Positions 34,153-43,454 of a stretch of 64,000 nucleotides of DNA are shown piece by piece. The stretch comes from an uncultured Granulosicoccus sp. (lineage in GTDB: Bacteria; Pseudomonadota; Gammaproteobacteria; Granulosicoccales; Granulosicoccaceae): the NCBI GenBank assembly GCA_947499955.1, contig CANMQI010000001.1, positions 682,001 to 746,000 on the forward strand. The letters run 5' to 3'. The notes under the pieces are model-generated. The model had not been told where the DNA came from. It did no database searches and was given only the letters and a program-made list of their open reading frames with translations. The translations under genes were made by a program, and so were the position numbers. Numbering within the stretch: position 1 is the first letter of the stretch; each line of letters begins with the position of its first letter.

Positions 34153-36079
34153 TTCTCTCATTGTCCAGTTGCAGCAGGCGCGTGATGTCGTGAGGCAGTT
34201 CTGCCCGCGACATCATGAAGCCTTGCACGGCATCGCACTGATTGGCTGACAGGAATTCCAGCTGACTGGCCTGTTCGACACCTTCGGACACCACGCGCAT
34301 GTTCAGGCGGTGCGCCATGGTGATGATCGATGAGATCACTGAACGCATCTGCTCGGACTGATCCAGATCCTTGATGAACATCCGGTCTATCTTCAGTCTG
34401 GACACCGGCAGGTGTACCAGTCTGGCCAAGGATGAATGACCCGTACCGAAGTCATCGATGGTGACGATATGCCCGGCATTCTGCAATTGCCTGAGCGTCT
34501 CCCTGGATCGCTGATGATCGATCATGATGGCCGATTCGGTTATCTCGATCTCCAGCGCCTGACTGGGTAACTGATAGCAGTCAAGAGTCCGCTGTACTTG
34601 AGCGGCGAAGTCCGGTTCAAGCAGTTGTCGCGTCGACACATTGATGGCAATGGGCTTGGAAAAACCCTGACGCCGCCATTCATTTGCCTGCCAGCAGGCT
34701 GTTTCCACCACCCATCTGCCAATCTCGACGATGCGATCCGTTTTCTCGGCCAGGGGAATGAATTCGTTCGGAGAAATGATACCCAGCTCCGGGTGATCCC
34801 AGCGAATCAAGGCCTCGATGGACTCCACCGTCAGGGACACCGTGTTGTAGATTGGCTGGTAGTACAACTCCAGCTGCCCATCGACCACGGCTCGTGCCAG
34901 ACAGGTTTCCAATCGCGACAGGCGGCTGAAGGACTCCACCGATGCCCGGCTGAACAGTCGCACCTGATCCCGCCCTGCCTGCTTGGCCTGATACATGGCG
35001 GCATCGGCTCCCTTGATCAGGTCATCGATCCTCATGGCATGATCAGGGTAGAGACTGACGCCCATACTGCTGGTGACACTCACTTCACCATCTTCCAGTG
35101 TCATCGGCATGCTGATGATTCGGGCAATTTTCCGTGCCACGGCAACTGCTGCGGATTCGTCCACCGGATCGCCCAGGATGATGGTGAATTCATCCCCACC
35201 CATTCTGGCAATCGTATCCACGGGGCTCAGATGTTGGTGAACGCGATCAGCCACCTGACACAGCACCTGGTCACCGATGTGATGACCCAGAGTGTCATTG
35301 ATGGGTTTGAAGCCATCCAGATCGAAATAGATGATGCCGACCTTGCCATTCTCCAGGGCGCGCTGAGCCACCAGAGATTGCAGTCGGTCGGTGAACATCG
35401 TGCGATTGGGCAGATTGGTCAAGGGGTCATGATGCGCCAGCTTCTCCAGGTAGTCGTTGGCATTACGCAGCAGTTTCTCGGTATTGAGCTGCTGTGTGAT
35501 ATCGACCACCATGATCTGATATCTCATCCGTGAGGCATTCCTGGCGCGAATACAGCTGGAGACCAGCATGACGCGTTGTGACAGGCCGTTGCGCAGTTGC
35601 AGTGTCACCTGCCACTTCAGGGACAGATGCGTTTCGGCCACTGCGGACAAATGCTCGTTCAGATGCGAATGATCGGCTTCGCACAGGAAGTCCGAAAAAG
35701 GGGTGTTGATCAGCTGCACACTGGGCAATCGCAGCAGGCAGGTCGCAGCCAGATTCACCTGCTCGATGATTCCGTCTTCATCGACGGCCAGATACGAGAC
35801 CGGCGCCAGATCGAACAACTGTCTGAAGCGGCTCTCGGTGCTCTTGTGCTCGTTGATCAGATTCATCAGCTCGGCACTGCGACCCTTCATCTCGGCCAGA
35901 GCCACCCGGTAACCGGCAATCTGATCGTGCAGCTCCTGTTCTCTCATTTCGAGCTCGGTGTTCTGATTCTCGAGAATACGCAAGCGGGCCCGCATGATAT
36001 GCAGATCGTCACTCGCAGGCGCTACGGTATCCAGCGAACTGTGCAGATCGTCTACGGCCTTTCTGATGGATGTAATCAT
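34097..36079 (-). CDS. PAS-GGDEF-EAL cyclic-di-GMP protein
   Basis: About 660 aa from the ATG; the frame is open to a TTG at 36091. An N-terminal coiled coil (LRILENQNTELEMREQE) precedes a PAS domain (about residues 80-200). GGDEF follows with an intact RMGGDEF motif; the inhibitory site RxxD is changed to SPVD. The EAL domain has EALIRW, NVSTRQL, EITESAI, IDDFGTGHSS and EGVEQ, so it looks able to break c-di-GMP. Which activity dominates is unknown. The last 56 bp overlap the 3' end of the BLUF-CheB-CheR gene on the opposite strand. Position suggests, but does not prove, a link with the kai cluster. Confidence 0.9.
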   Translation of the reverse strand: MITSIRKAVDDLHSSLDTVAPASDDLHIMRARLRILENQNTELEMREQELHDQIAGYRVALAEMKGRSAELMNLINEHKSTESRFRQLFDLAPVSYLAVDEDGIIEQVNLAATCLLRLPSVQLINTPFSDFLCEADHSHLNEHLSAVAETHLSLKWQVTLQLRNGLSQRVMLVSSCIRARNASRMRYQIMVVDITQQLNTEKLLRNANDYLEKLAHHDPLTNLPNRTMFTDRLQSLVAQRALENGKVGIIYFDLDGFKPINDTLGHHIGDQVLCQVADRVHQHLSPVDTIARMGGDEFTIILGDPVDESAAVAVARKIARIISMPMTLEDGEVSVTSSMGVSLYPDHAMRIDDLIKGADAAMYQAKQAGRDQVRLFSRASVESFSRLSRLETCLARAVVDGQLELYYQPIYNTVSLTVESIEALIRWDHPELGIISPNEFIPLAEKTDRIVEIGRWVVETACWQANEWRRQGFSKPIAINVSTRQLLEPDFAAQVQRTLDCYQLPSQALEIEITESAIMIDHQRSRETLRQLQNAGHIVTIDDFGTGHSSLARLVHLPVSRLKIDRMFIKDLDQSEQMRSVISSIITMAHRLNMRVVSEGVEQASQLEFLSANQCDAVQGFMMSRAELPHDITRLLQLDNERINELCPDLPRLGLSGIWP

Positions 36080-36352
36080 GGTGACTTGCAATAACCAGGC
36101 TTGGTTCTTCAGAACTCCAGTGAAGCAAAGTTTATGCGAGTCACAAGCTCGGTTTGAGGGACACCCGCTGTCAGCGTAGCTCTCGACACGTTACTTCATG
36201 TTACTTCTCACTCAAGTCAGACTGCCAGTTGCCGACGCGCCGGAATAACGACATGGAACACGCGTACTCGCTCCTTGCTGCACCAACTCTGGCGCCACCC
36301 GCCCGGGATCCAACGGCTTCCCGTCATTGTCAGCTGACAGTACAGTGACGCG

Positions 36353-37531
36353 TCAGTGGGCGTGACGCATCAACAACAAGCCTGTCACCGATACCAGAGC
36401 AGACAGACTCAGCAGAATGAACAACCAGATATCGGCAGATGGCAGAAGATAACCCATGGCCACTGAGAGGACAACGCCGAAGGCTGTCTGCACACTGCCC
36501 GCCAGCCCCGATGCCGATGCCGACAGTTCAGGCCGAAAACTCATCGCCAACGTGATCATGCTGGGCAGCGACATGCCGTTACTGAAAGCGACAATCATCA
36601 TGGGCAGAAACAGGGCCAGAGGATGCTGTAGCGGCAGCAGCAACCAGAACAGTACAAGCCCGGTAACGAAAGGCAGAAAGCCGAGCAACAACATCCTTTC
36701 GACACCGACTTTCTCGGAAAACCTGCCGGCTACAAGATTGCCAGTGAGATAACCGATTGCTACCATGGCGAACCAGATGCCATAGGACGAGGCACTCATA
36801 CCCCGACTTTCCATGGCGATATAAGGGGCGCCGGACAAGAAGCCGTAGTAGACCCCCACCGCACCGGCGAGCATGCAGGTGCAGGCAACGAATCCCTTGT
36901 GCCGTAATAATGTCAACGATGAGGAGAAGAATGTACTCTGCGATCCGACCTGCCCGTTGATCGACGCATTGCCAAGCGTTTCCCGCTGGTAGCGCCAGCA
37001 CGCCAGAAACAACAGGCTGGTCAGGCCCGCAAGACCGCCATACATGAATCGCCAGCTGGTGTTGTCTGTCACCCAGCCCCCCACGGCCGGCCCGAACAGT
37101 GGAGCGACCATCATGGCGGTGGTCATGTAGCCGATCATGCTGGCCGCCTTGCCCTGCGAATAGATATCCCTCACGATGGTCCGCGGCAGGAAGACACACA
37201 CGGCCCCTCCCACTCCCTGCACGAACCGACCAGCGAGCAGCACCTCGATGGATCCGGCAGTGGCGCACACCAGGCTACCGATGATGAACACCAGCAGGCT
37301 GAACAACATGACCGGACGCCTGCCATACGTATCGGCAGCCGGACCCAGCACCAGCTGCGATAACAGATTGGCCGCCAGAAACACCGTCAGAACCATCTGC
37401 GCCAGTTCGTAGCGTGTCGACAGATCCGCCATGATGGCACTGGTTGCCGGCAGGACACCATTGAGTGTCAATGGCCCGATGGCGGCCACGGCAATCAGCA
37501 GGAACAGAAGTGGTTTTCCCAGCTTTTGCAT
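36353..37531 (-). CDS. MFS drug-efflux transporter, Bcr/CflA type
   Basis: 392 aa, twelve transmembrane segments. LATIMADLSTRYELA-like start (ATSAIMADLSTRYELAQM) and DTYGRRPVML (MFS motif A after helix 2) place it in the Bcr/CflA subfamily, proton-driven exporters of drugs such as bicyclomycin, sulfonamides or amino acids. I start it at the ATG 37531 because the upstream extension would overlap the CitE-like gene. It is the third gene of a minus-strand run after BenE and CitE-like genes, 13 bp behind the latter. The substrate is not deducible. Confidence 0.87.
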   Translation of the reverse strand: MQKLGKPLLFLLIAVAAIGPLTLNGVLPATSAIMADLSTRYELAQMVLTVFLAANLLSQLVLGPAADTYGRRPVMLFSLLVFIIGSLVCATAGSIEVLLAGRFVQGVGGAVCVFLPRTIVRDIYSQGKAASMIGYMTTAMMVAPLFGPAVGGWVTDNTSWRFMYGGLAGLTSLLFLACWRYQRETLGNASINGQVGSQSTFFSSSLTLLRHKGFVACTCMLAGAVGVYYGFLSGAPYIAMESRGMSASSYGIWFAMVAIGYLTGNLVAGRFSEKVGVERMLLLGFLPFVTGLVLFWLLLPLQHPLALFLPMMIVAFSNGMSLPSMITLAMSFRPELSASASGLAGSVQTAFGVVLSVAMGYLLPSADIWLFILLSLSALVSVTGLLLMRHAH

Positions 37532-37544
37532 GAGGATAGTCGGC

Positions 37545-38420
37545 TCAGTCTCTATCGGCCAGACGGACGGCACGCGCCAGCAGCTGCTGCGCCATCTCCA
37601 GGTGAAGTCGCTCTACCATCTGCCCCTGAACCTGCACGACACCGGCTCCGGCATTGCCTGGCTCATCAAAGGCCGCCACGATGGCTTCCGCCTGCGCGAT
37701 GGCCTCGGGCGATGGTGCAAACAGGCGGTTGGTGATGGCAATCTGCCTGGGGTGGATCAGCGTCTTGCCGTCCATGCCCATGGCCAGTCCCTGCCGACAT
37801 TCGCTCTCCAGGCCTGCGCTATCGGAAAAATCGTTGAAGACACCGTCGAGTATCTGCAAACCATACGCTCTGGCGGCAGCCACCAGTGTCATCAACCACG
37901 GGGTCAGCAGCGTCCTGTCCTTGCTCATCGGCATGCCAGCCTCTCGCACCAGATCGTTGCTACCGACAATGAACAGTGACAAGCGCGGACATTCGCTGAC
38001 ACACTGCGCAATGGACGCTGCATTGAGGATGGCCAGGGGCGACTCCATCATTGCCCACAAGGCAATCTCCCCCGTGTCCGGACGCGCATCCAACGCTCGA
38101 CTCAGCGAACGCACATCGTCTGCAGTCTCCACCTTGGGCAGGACGACGGCATCGGGCCGGCTGCGCGCCACCGCCTCCACATCATCCTCGTGCCAGCGTG
38201 TACCAGCGGCATTGATTCGCAGCGCACGCAAACGGTGCCCATAGTCGTATTGTGTCAGCGCCCTGACTGCCTGCTCGCGAGCCCTCTGCTTGCCCTCCGG
38301 GGCAACAGCATCCTCCAGATCCAGAATCACGGCATCCGCCGCACACGTCGGCCCCTTGGCCAGCACCTTCTCGACCGATGCCGGCATATACAGTGCCGAC
38401 CGGCAATCTACCTGATTCAT
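37545..38420 (-). CDS. HpcH/HpaI aldolase-family protein, CitE-like (CoA ester lyase)
   Basis: 291 aa, TIM barrel of the CitE/malyl-CoA lyase type. RSALYMPASVEKVLAKG at the start, AVILDLEDAVAPEGKQ (metal-binding Asp/Glu), VLPKVETADDV and GSNDLVREAGMP are family motifs. Members split or hydrolyse CoA esters such as malyl-CoA, citramalyl-CoA or citryl-CoA. No citrate lyase alpha or gamma subunit is near, so it is not the classic citrate lyase beta chain. Its ATG overlaps the TGA of the BenE gene, so they are translationally coupled and possibly serve the same carbon source. Confidence 0.85.
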   Translation of the reverse strand: MNQVDCRSALYMPASVEKVLAKGPTCAADAVILDLEDAVAPEGKQRAREQAVRALTQYDYGHRLRALRINAAGTRWHEDDVEAVARSRPDAVVLPKVETADDVRSLSRALDARPDTGEIALWAMMESPLAILNAASIAQCVSECPRLSLFIVGSNDLVREAGMPMSKDRTLLTPWLMTLVAAARAYGLQILDGVFNDFSDSAGLESECRQGLAMGMDGKTLIHPRQIAITNRLFAPSPEAIAQAEAIVAAFDEPGNAGAGVVQVQGQMVERLHLEMAQQLLARAVRLADRD

Positions 38421-39649
38421 GCTCTTCTCCCCTCCTGAAAATTGACAGCCATATACATCATTGCCCCTACCAGCAGCCCCCAGAAAGCGCCACCGACACC
38501 CATGAATGCAAGTCCAGACCCGGCAAAAAGGAACGTGATGGCCGATGCCTCGCGTTGTCGGGTATCGGCCAGTGCAGCGGCAAGTGCGTTAGAGAAGGAA
38601 CCCAGCAGCGCCAGACCGGCAATGGCTTCCACCAGCACTGATGGCACCAGCACGATGAACAGCCCCATGACCCCGGCAATCAGGCCCCACCCCAGATAGG
38701 CAATGCCTGCAAACACGGCAGCCCAGTAGCGCCGCTGCGGGTCTTCATGCACATCCTCACTGCAGAACATCGCGGCCGTCAACGCCGCGAGATTGATTCC
38801 CAGAGCCCCGAAAGGTGCTGTCAGCAAGGAGAAAAAGCCCGTGTTGAGTATCATGGGCCCGGCCTTGGGTTGATAGCCATAAGCCCGAAGTATCGCCACA
38901 CCCGGCACGTTCTGCGATGCCATCGTCACCACGAACAGCGGGATACCGATGCTGATCATCGCCTGCGGATCGAATACCGGCCTGATGAATTCGACATGCG
39001 GTATCAGGCTGGCACGCAGCTGCACGGCGAAGTCTTCGGGAACACCCAGACGCCAGGCGACCAGCGGCACCAGAACCAGCAGTGCCGCGGGTACTGCGAA
39101 AAAGCGGTTGATACGACCGACCAGCCACCAGGTCAGCAACAGCGGCATGGCAAGCCAGGCATCGTAGGCCAGCGCGTGAATCGGCGCCAGACAGATAGGC
39201 AGCAGCACCCCTGCCAGCATGGCATTGGCAAGGCTGGCAGGAATGGCTTCGATCAGCCGCCCCAGCGGACGGAACCAGCCGGCAATCAGCAGCAGCACAG
39301 CGCTCATCAGATACGTGCCGATGGCCTCGTTGACACTGCCCAGGGTATCGCCCGATGCAATCAGCAGAGCCGCGCCGGGTGTCGACCAGGCAACACTGAT
39401 CGGCATCCGGTAACGATATGCCAGCACGATTCCCGATATTCCCATGCCGATGGACAGAGCCACCAGTCCGGAGATGGCTTGTGCTTCCGTGGCCCCTGCC
39501 GAACGCAGCCCCTGCAGGACAATGGCAAACGAGCAGGTATAGCCGACAATGCTACCAAGCACACCCGTACCAAGGGCTTTCCAGGAGGCATCGTCCAGGC
39601 GTTTGCCGGCTGGCTGATCGCCACCGGCGCGAAGGTTGTGTTCAGTCAT
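38417..39649 (-). CDS. BenE-family benzoate/H+ symporter-like transporter
   Basis: 410 aa, ten to twelve hydrophobic helices. The BenE family signature region is present (SIVGYTCSFAIVLQGL; AYRYRMPISVAWSTPGAALL; GYQPKAGPMILNTG). BenE imports benzoate with a proton, but family members with other aromatic or organic acids are likely. There are no ben or cat catabolic genes nearby. Instead it is coupled to a CitE-like lyase, hinting at uptake of an organic acid. The region upstream (39650-39857) separates it from the divergent purD. Confidence 0.85.
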   Translation of the reverse strand: MTEHNLRAGGDQPAGKRLDDASWKALGTGVLGSIVGYTCSFAIVLQGLRSAGATEAQAISGLVALSIGMGISGIVLAYRYRMPISVAWSTPGAALLIASGDTLGSVNEAIGTYLMSAVLLLIAGWFRPLGRLIEAIPASLANAMLAGVLLPICLAPIHALAYDAWLAMPLLLTWWLVGRINRFFAVPAALLVLVPLVAWRLGVPEDFAVQLRASLIPHVEFIRPVFDPQAMISIGIPLFVVTMASQNVPGVAILRAYGYQPKAGPMILNTGFFSLLTAPFGALGINLAALTAAMFCSEDVHEDPQRRYWAAVFAGIAYLGWGLIAGVMGLFIVLVPSVLVEAIAGLALLGSFSNALAAALADTRQREASAITFLFAGSGLAFMGVGGAFWGLLVGAMMYMAVNFQEGRRA

Positions 39650-39857
39650 CAGGGGATATCGTGAAAAGGGCGAGTCCTTGGAGATCGCCTCTTGCGTCCA
39701 GGTGCCAGACTGTCAGTGACAGGCAACTCGGTGACTCCCCCCTTGCCGAACAGGGTATCGAGCGGATCTGCGCGCAAGTCCAGCACTCCGAACATGACAA
39801 TTCGGCATTTCATCTTTCTTCCAAGCTAGAATAACGCTTTTGAGTTCTCAACTGGCC

Positions 39858-41126
39858 ATGCATATTCTATTGATCGGTAGTGGTGGACGCGAACATGCGA
39901 TGGCATGGAAACTCGCGCAATCACCTGATGTTTCTCGAATCAGTGTCGCGCCCGGCAACCCCGGCATGCTGCACGACGCCAAGATTTCGCTGGTACCGAT
40001 CGAGGTATCGGATATCAGCGCGCTGCGCAACTTCGCCCAGACTCAGGATGTCCACCTGACGGTGGTCGGTCCGGAAGCGCCGCTGGTCGCCGGCATCGTG
40101 GATGATTTCAGTGCACACGACCTGCGCATATTCGGCCCGCACAAGGCAGCCGCTCAGCTGGAAGGCAGCAAGGCCTTCGCCAAGAACTTCATGGCGCGCA
40201 ACAACATACCCACGGCGGCCTACGACACCTTCACGGACGTGGAGGCCGCTCAAGCCTTCATCGAGAAGCACGGTGCGCCCATCGTCATCAAGGCTGATGG
40301 TCTGGCTGCCGGCAAGGGTGTCGTCGTGGCTCAGGACAAGCAGGAAGCCTTTGCAGCCGTTGAATCCATGCTCGGCGGACAGTTCGGCGAAGCCAGCGCA
40401 CAGCTTGTCATCGAAGAGTTTCTCGCAGGTGAAGAAGCCAGCTTCATCGCGGTGGTCTCCGGTCGAGACTGCCTGGCACTGGCCACCAGCCAGGATCACA
40501 AGGCACGCGACGAAGGCGATACAGGCCCCAATACCGGTGGCATGGGAGCCTACTCTCCTGCCCCCGTCGTGACCGACGCGGTGCATACGCATGTCATGAA
40601 GGACATCGTGCAACCGACCATCAATGCACTGGCCGATGAAGGCATGCCGTTTACCGGCTTTCTGTATGTCGGCCTGATGATCGACAGCCAGGGGAATGCC
40701 AGGGTTGTTGAATACAATGTTCGCCTGGGCGACCCGGAAACCCAGCCACTGATGATGCGCCTGCAAAGTGATCTTCTGCCCTTGCTGGATCATGCGGTAG
40801 ACGGCACCTTGCCCGAAGCCACCATCGACTGGCGTGAAGGCAGTGCCATCGGTATTGTCATGGCCGCCGGTGAGTACCCTGCCGGCAGTAGTCACGGCAA
40901 ACCCATCAGTGGTATTGAAGATGCCGAATCGGGTCAGTGCAAGGTCTTTCAGGCAGGCACTCGGCTGGAAGACCAGCAACTGGTGACTGCGGGCGGACGA
41001 GTACTGTGTGTCACGGCCACCGGGGATTCACTGGCGCAGGCCAAGCAGCGCGCCGAACTCGGTGCGGCCTGCATATTCTGGGAAGGCTGTCGTTATCGTC
41101 GTGACATCGGTCACCGGGCATTGTAG
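39858..41126 (+). CDS. purD: phosphoribosylamine-glycine ligase
   Basis: 422 aa. ATP-grasp enzyme of purine synthesis: joins phosphoribosylamine and glycine using ATP. MHILLIGSGGREHAMAWKLA, KADGLAAGKGVVVA, the metal site in VRLGDPETQ (as EYNVRLGDPETQPLM) and the final RRDIGHRA are all typical. I prefer the ATG at 39858; a TTG at 39840 is in frame. purH, the usual neighbour, is absent. It converges on rho, with two tandem hairpins in the 116-bp gap. Confidence 0.96.
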   Translation: MHILLIGSGGREHAMAWKLAQSPDVSRISVAPGNPGMLHDAKISLVPIEVSDISALRNFAQTQDVHLTVVGPEAPLVAGIVDDFSAHDLRIFGPHKAAAQLEGSKAFAKNFMARNNIPTAAYDTFTDVEAAQAFIEKHGAPIVIKADGLAAGKGVVVAQDKQEAFAAVESMLGGQFGEASAQLVIEEFLAGEEASFIAVVSGRDCLALATSQDHKARDEGDTGPNTGGMGAYSPAPVVTDAVHTHVMKDIVQPTINALADEGMPFTGFLYVGLMIDSQGNARVVEYNVRLGDPETQPLMMRLQSDLLPLLDHAVDGTLPEATIDWREGSAIGIVMAAGEYPAGSSHGKPISGIEDAESGQCKVFQAGTRLEDQQLVTAGGRVLCVTATGDSLAQAKQRAELGAACIFWEGCRYRRDIGHRAL

Positions 41127-41157
41127 AACCGGATGGGTCGATCGACACACGGGGGGC

Positions 41158-41176
41158 CCGACCGGCATGCGGTCGG
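41158..41176. terminator. hairpin between purD and rho (first)
   Basis: CCGACCG-GCATG-CGGTCGG, a perfect seven-base-pair stem with a five-base loop, 32 bp past the purD stop. There is no T-tract on either side, so it may protect the 3' ends or act with Rho rather than as a classic terminator. Confidence 0.4.
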
Positions 41177-41195
41177 TCTACCCGGCTGAGCGAGT

Positions 41196-41220
41196 CGAGT
41201 AGCACATCCAGTGCTACTCG
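41196..41220. terminator. hairpin between purD and rho (second)
   Basis: CGAGTAGCAC-ATCCA-GTGCTACTCG, a perfect ten-base-pair stem with a five-base loop, 22 bp past the rho stop when read on the minus strand. It could serve both convergent genes. No strong T-run follows. Confidence 0.5.
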
Positions 41221-41242
41221 ATGGTCAGTCTGTGGCGCCTGA

Positions 41243-42499
41243 TCAGCGCTTCATTGAATCGAAGAATTCGTTATTGGTCTTGGTCTGTTGCAAGCGACCC
41301 AGCAGGAATTCCACCGCTTCGATCTCATCCATGGAATGGATGAACTTGCGCAGGATCCAGGTCTTCTGCAGCTCTTCGGGGTCCATCATCAACTCTTCAC
41401 GGCGAGTACCGGAACGATTGATGTTGATGGCCGGGAAGACACGCTTTTCAGCGATGCGCCTGTCAAGGTGCAGTTCCATGTTACCCGTACCCTTGAACTC
41501 TTCGTAGATGACTTCGTCCATCTTCGAACCGGTGTCGACCAGCGCGGTTGCAATGATGGTCAGACTTCCGCCCTCTTCGATGTTGCGAGCCGCACCGAAG
41601 AAACGCTTGGGACGATGCAATGCATTGGCATCAACACCACCGGTCAGTACCTTGCCCGAGGATGGAACAACGGTGTTGTAGGCACGTGCCAGACGTGTGA
41701 TGGAGTCGAGCAGAATCACCACATCCTTCTTGTGTTCAACCAGTCGCTTGGCTTTTTCGATGACCATTTCAGCGACCTGTACGTGTCGCGCAGCAGGCTC
41801 GTCGAATGTGCTGGAAATGACTTCACCCTGCACCATGCGCTGCATTTCGGTGACCTCTTCCGGCCGTTCGTCAATCAGCAGCACGATCAGGTAGGAGTCG
41901 GGAGAATTGGCGGCAATACTCTGCGCGATGTTCTGCAGCATCAAGGTCTTGCCCGCCTTGGGAGGCGATACGATCAGGCCCCGCTGCCCCTTGCCGATCG
42001 GAGCTGCAAAATCGATGATTCGAGCGGTGATGTCTTCGGTACTGCCATTGCCCCGCTCCATGGTGAAGCGTTCATTGGCGTGCAGAGGGGTCAGATTTTC
42101 GAACAGGACCTTGTTCTTGGCCTGCTCTGGTGGGCTGAAGTTGATTTCATCGACCTTCAGCAGAGCAAAATAACGCTCACCTTCCTTCGGAGGTCTGATC
42201 TTGCCGAAGACCGTGTCTCCGGTACGCAGTGCAAATCGGCGAATCTGACTGGGCGAGACGTAGATGTCATCGGGCCCTGCCAGATAGGAACTGTCCGCCG
42301 AGCGCAGGAAGCCGAATCCATCCTGCAGGATTTCCAGCACACCACTGGCAAAGATGTCTTCCCCCTTGTGCGACTGCGCCTTCAGGATCGAGAAGATCAT
42401 GTCCTGTTTGCGCTGCCGGGCTACGCTCTCGACACCAATGGTCTGTGCAAGCTCGATGAGCTCGGTAGGATTTTTTTTCTTGAGGTCAGTCAGGTTCAT
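41243..42499 (-). CDS. rho: transcription termination factor Rho
   Basis: 418 aa, one residue shorter than E. coli Rho and strikingly similar to it. The N-terminal RNA-binding domain ([23 protein letters not shown]) precedes the RecA-type ATPase core: Walker A PPKAGKT, the Q-loop and R-loop sections [11 protein letters not shown]. Rho is a hexameric helicase that releases RNA at unstructured C-rich sites. MNLTDLKKK opens the protein, so the ATG at 42499 is right; an ATG-like extension to 42550 is not needed. Codons 7-10 contain a run of eight A. The trxA gene lies upstream on the same strand. Confidence 0.97.
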   Translation of the reverse strand: MNLTDLKKKNPTELIELAQTIGVESVARQRKQDMIFSILKAQSHKGEDIFASGVLEILQDGFGFLRSADSSYLAGPDDIYVSPSQIRRFALRTGDTVFGKIRPPKEGERYFALLKVDEINFSPPEQAKNKVLFENLTPLHANERFTMERGNGSTEDITARIIDFAAPIGKGQRGLIVSPPKAGKTLMLQNIAQSIAANSPDSYLIVLLIDERPEEVTEMQRMVQGEVISSTFDEPAARHVQVAEMVIEKAKRLVEHKKDVVILLDSITRLARAYNTVVPSSGKVLTGGVDANALHRPKRFFGAARNIEEGGSLTIIATALVDTGSKMDEVIYEEFKGTGNMELHLDRRIAEKRVFPAININRSGTRREELMMDPEELQKTWILRKFIHSMDEIEAVEFLLGRLQQTKTNNEFFDSMKR

Positions 42500-42891
42500 A
42501 CACGGAATGCGCGGGAAAGCCGTAAAAGGCAGAATTAAGGGGATGGCCACAGGGCGTGGCGGATCAGTCTCGAGTGGAGCGTAATTCTGAAAACTGGGTA
42601 CGTGGCGCGCGCCGGGAGACGGCGGGCTGCAGGACGTCGTGGCAATAACTTAGCACGATTTCTGAGGAAGAGTCCAGCGATTGCTGGTAAACCGATATTT
42701 ACTGTCGATTTTTCGAGTATATCGAAACAGGAATGGCGATTCCCTGATCAGGATACAGCAAGGGTACAACGGACCTGGCTAACGATATTCCTGAATCCGG
42801 GGTTTGAATATCCCGCTAGCCAGAATCGCGCCAGAAACACGACCCGGCCACCCATCGCAGGCAGCCGGATAATGATTATTCGATAGTGATA
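42500..42891. promoter_or_regulatory. trxA-rho intergenic region with the rho leader
   Basis: 392 bp without a gene. On the minus strand the 100 bases before the rho ATG are rich in C and T and poor in G, as in a Rho-loading leader; rho is autoregulated by attenuation in many bacteria. Minus-strand TATACT (42716-42721) could be a -10 box, but no good -35 is visible. Short self-complementary stretches occur (TCGAtttttCGA). Nothing else can be named. Confidence 0.35.
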
Positions 42892-43218
42892 TCAGGCGTT
42901 TTCGTCAAGGAACTGTGTCAACTGTGTCTTGTTCAGGCCACCGATCTTCGTACTTTCAACGGCACCATTCTTGAACAGCATCAGCGTAGGAATGCTGCGA
43001 ATGCCATACTTGGGTGGTGTATTCGGATTCTCGTCTATATTCATCTTGACGATTTTCACTTTTCCGGCGTATCCGGGAGCGACATCTTCCAGCACCGGCT
43101 GAATGGCCTTGCACGGTCCACACCATTCTGCCCAGTAATCAACAAGAACCGGAGTATCGGATTTCAACACTTCTTCTTCGAAGGTCGCATCAGTAATGGG
43201 GGTAATATGTTCGCTCAT
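42892..43218 (-). CDS. trxA: thioredoxin
   Basis: 108 aa. WCGPCK is the active-site motif, and the DYWAEWCGPCKAI, KVKIVKMNIDENP and SIPTLMLFKNG segments are classic TrxA. It reduces protein disulfides in the cytoplasm. AGAGG stands five bases before the ATG at 43218, so I do not use the GTG at 43224. In E. coli and relatives trxA precedes rho and faces rhlB, and the same order holds here. Confidence 0.96.
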   Translation of the reverse strand: MSEHITPITDATFEEEVLKSDTPVLVDYWAEWCGPCKAIQPVLEDVAPGYAGKVKIVKMNIDENPNTPPKYGIRSIPTLMLFKNGAVESTKIGGLNKTQLTQFLDENA

Positions 43219-43454
43219 TTGCACCTCTGCATGAAAACAGTACGGAGCCAGTTACGCAACGGCGGCGCAACCGGCATGGATAAATCGACAGGCTCTGGCT
43301 ACTTACCAGCCTGCGTCAGGAATGTTTATAGTGAGTTGTCCAAGGTGTCCTTGATGAACGAGGATCCTCAGTCGTGCCACCGCGCGTCTGTGCAAGGTCG
43401 ACAATCAGCCCCACGACGGGTTTCAATTTTATCAGATCGCATCGCACACATCGC

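Noticed and set aside
36092-36352. Possible small gene or RNA between the GGDEF-EAL and MFS genes
   Set aside because: Only a 12-bp palindrome (TGTCAGCTGACA, 36328-36339) stands out; no ribosome site, no coding pattern.
41288-42538. Plus-strand frame of 416 codons opposite rho
   Set aside because: Shadow of rho, which matches the known protein over its full length.
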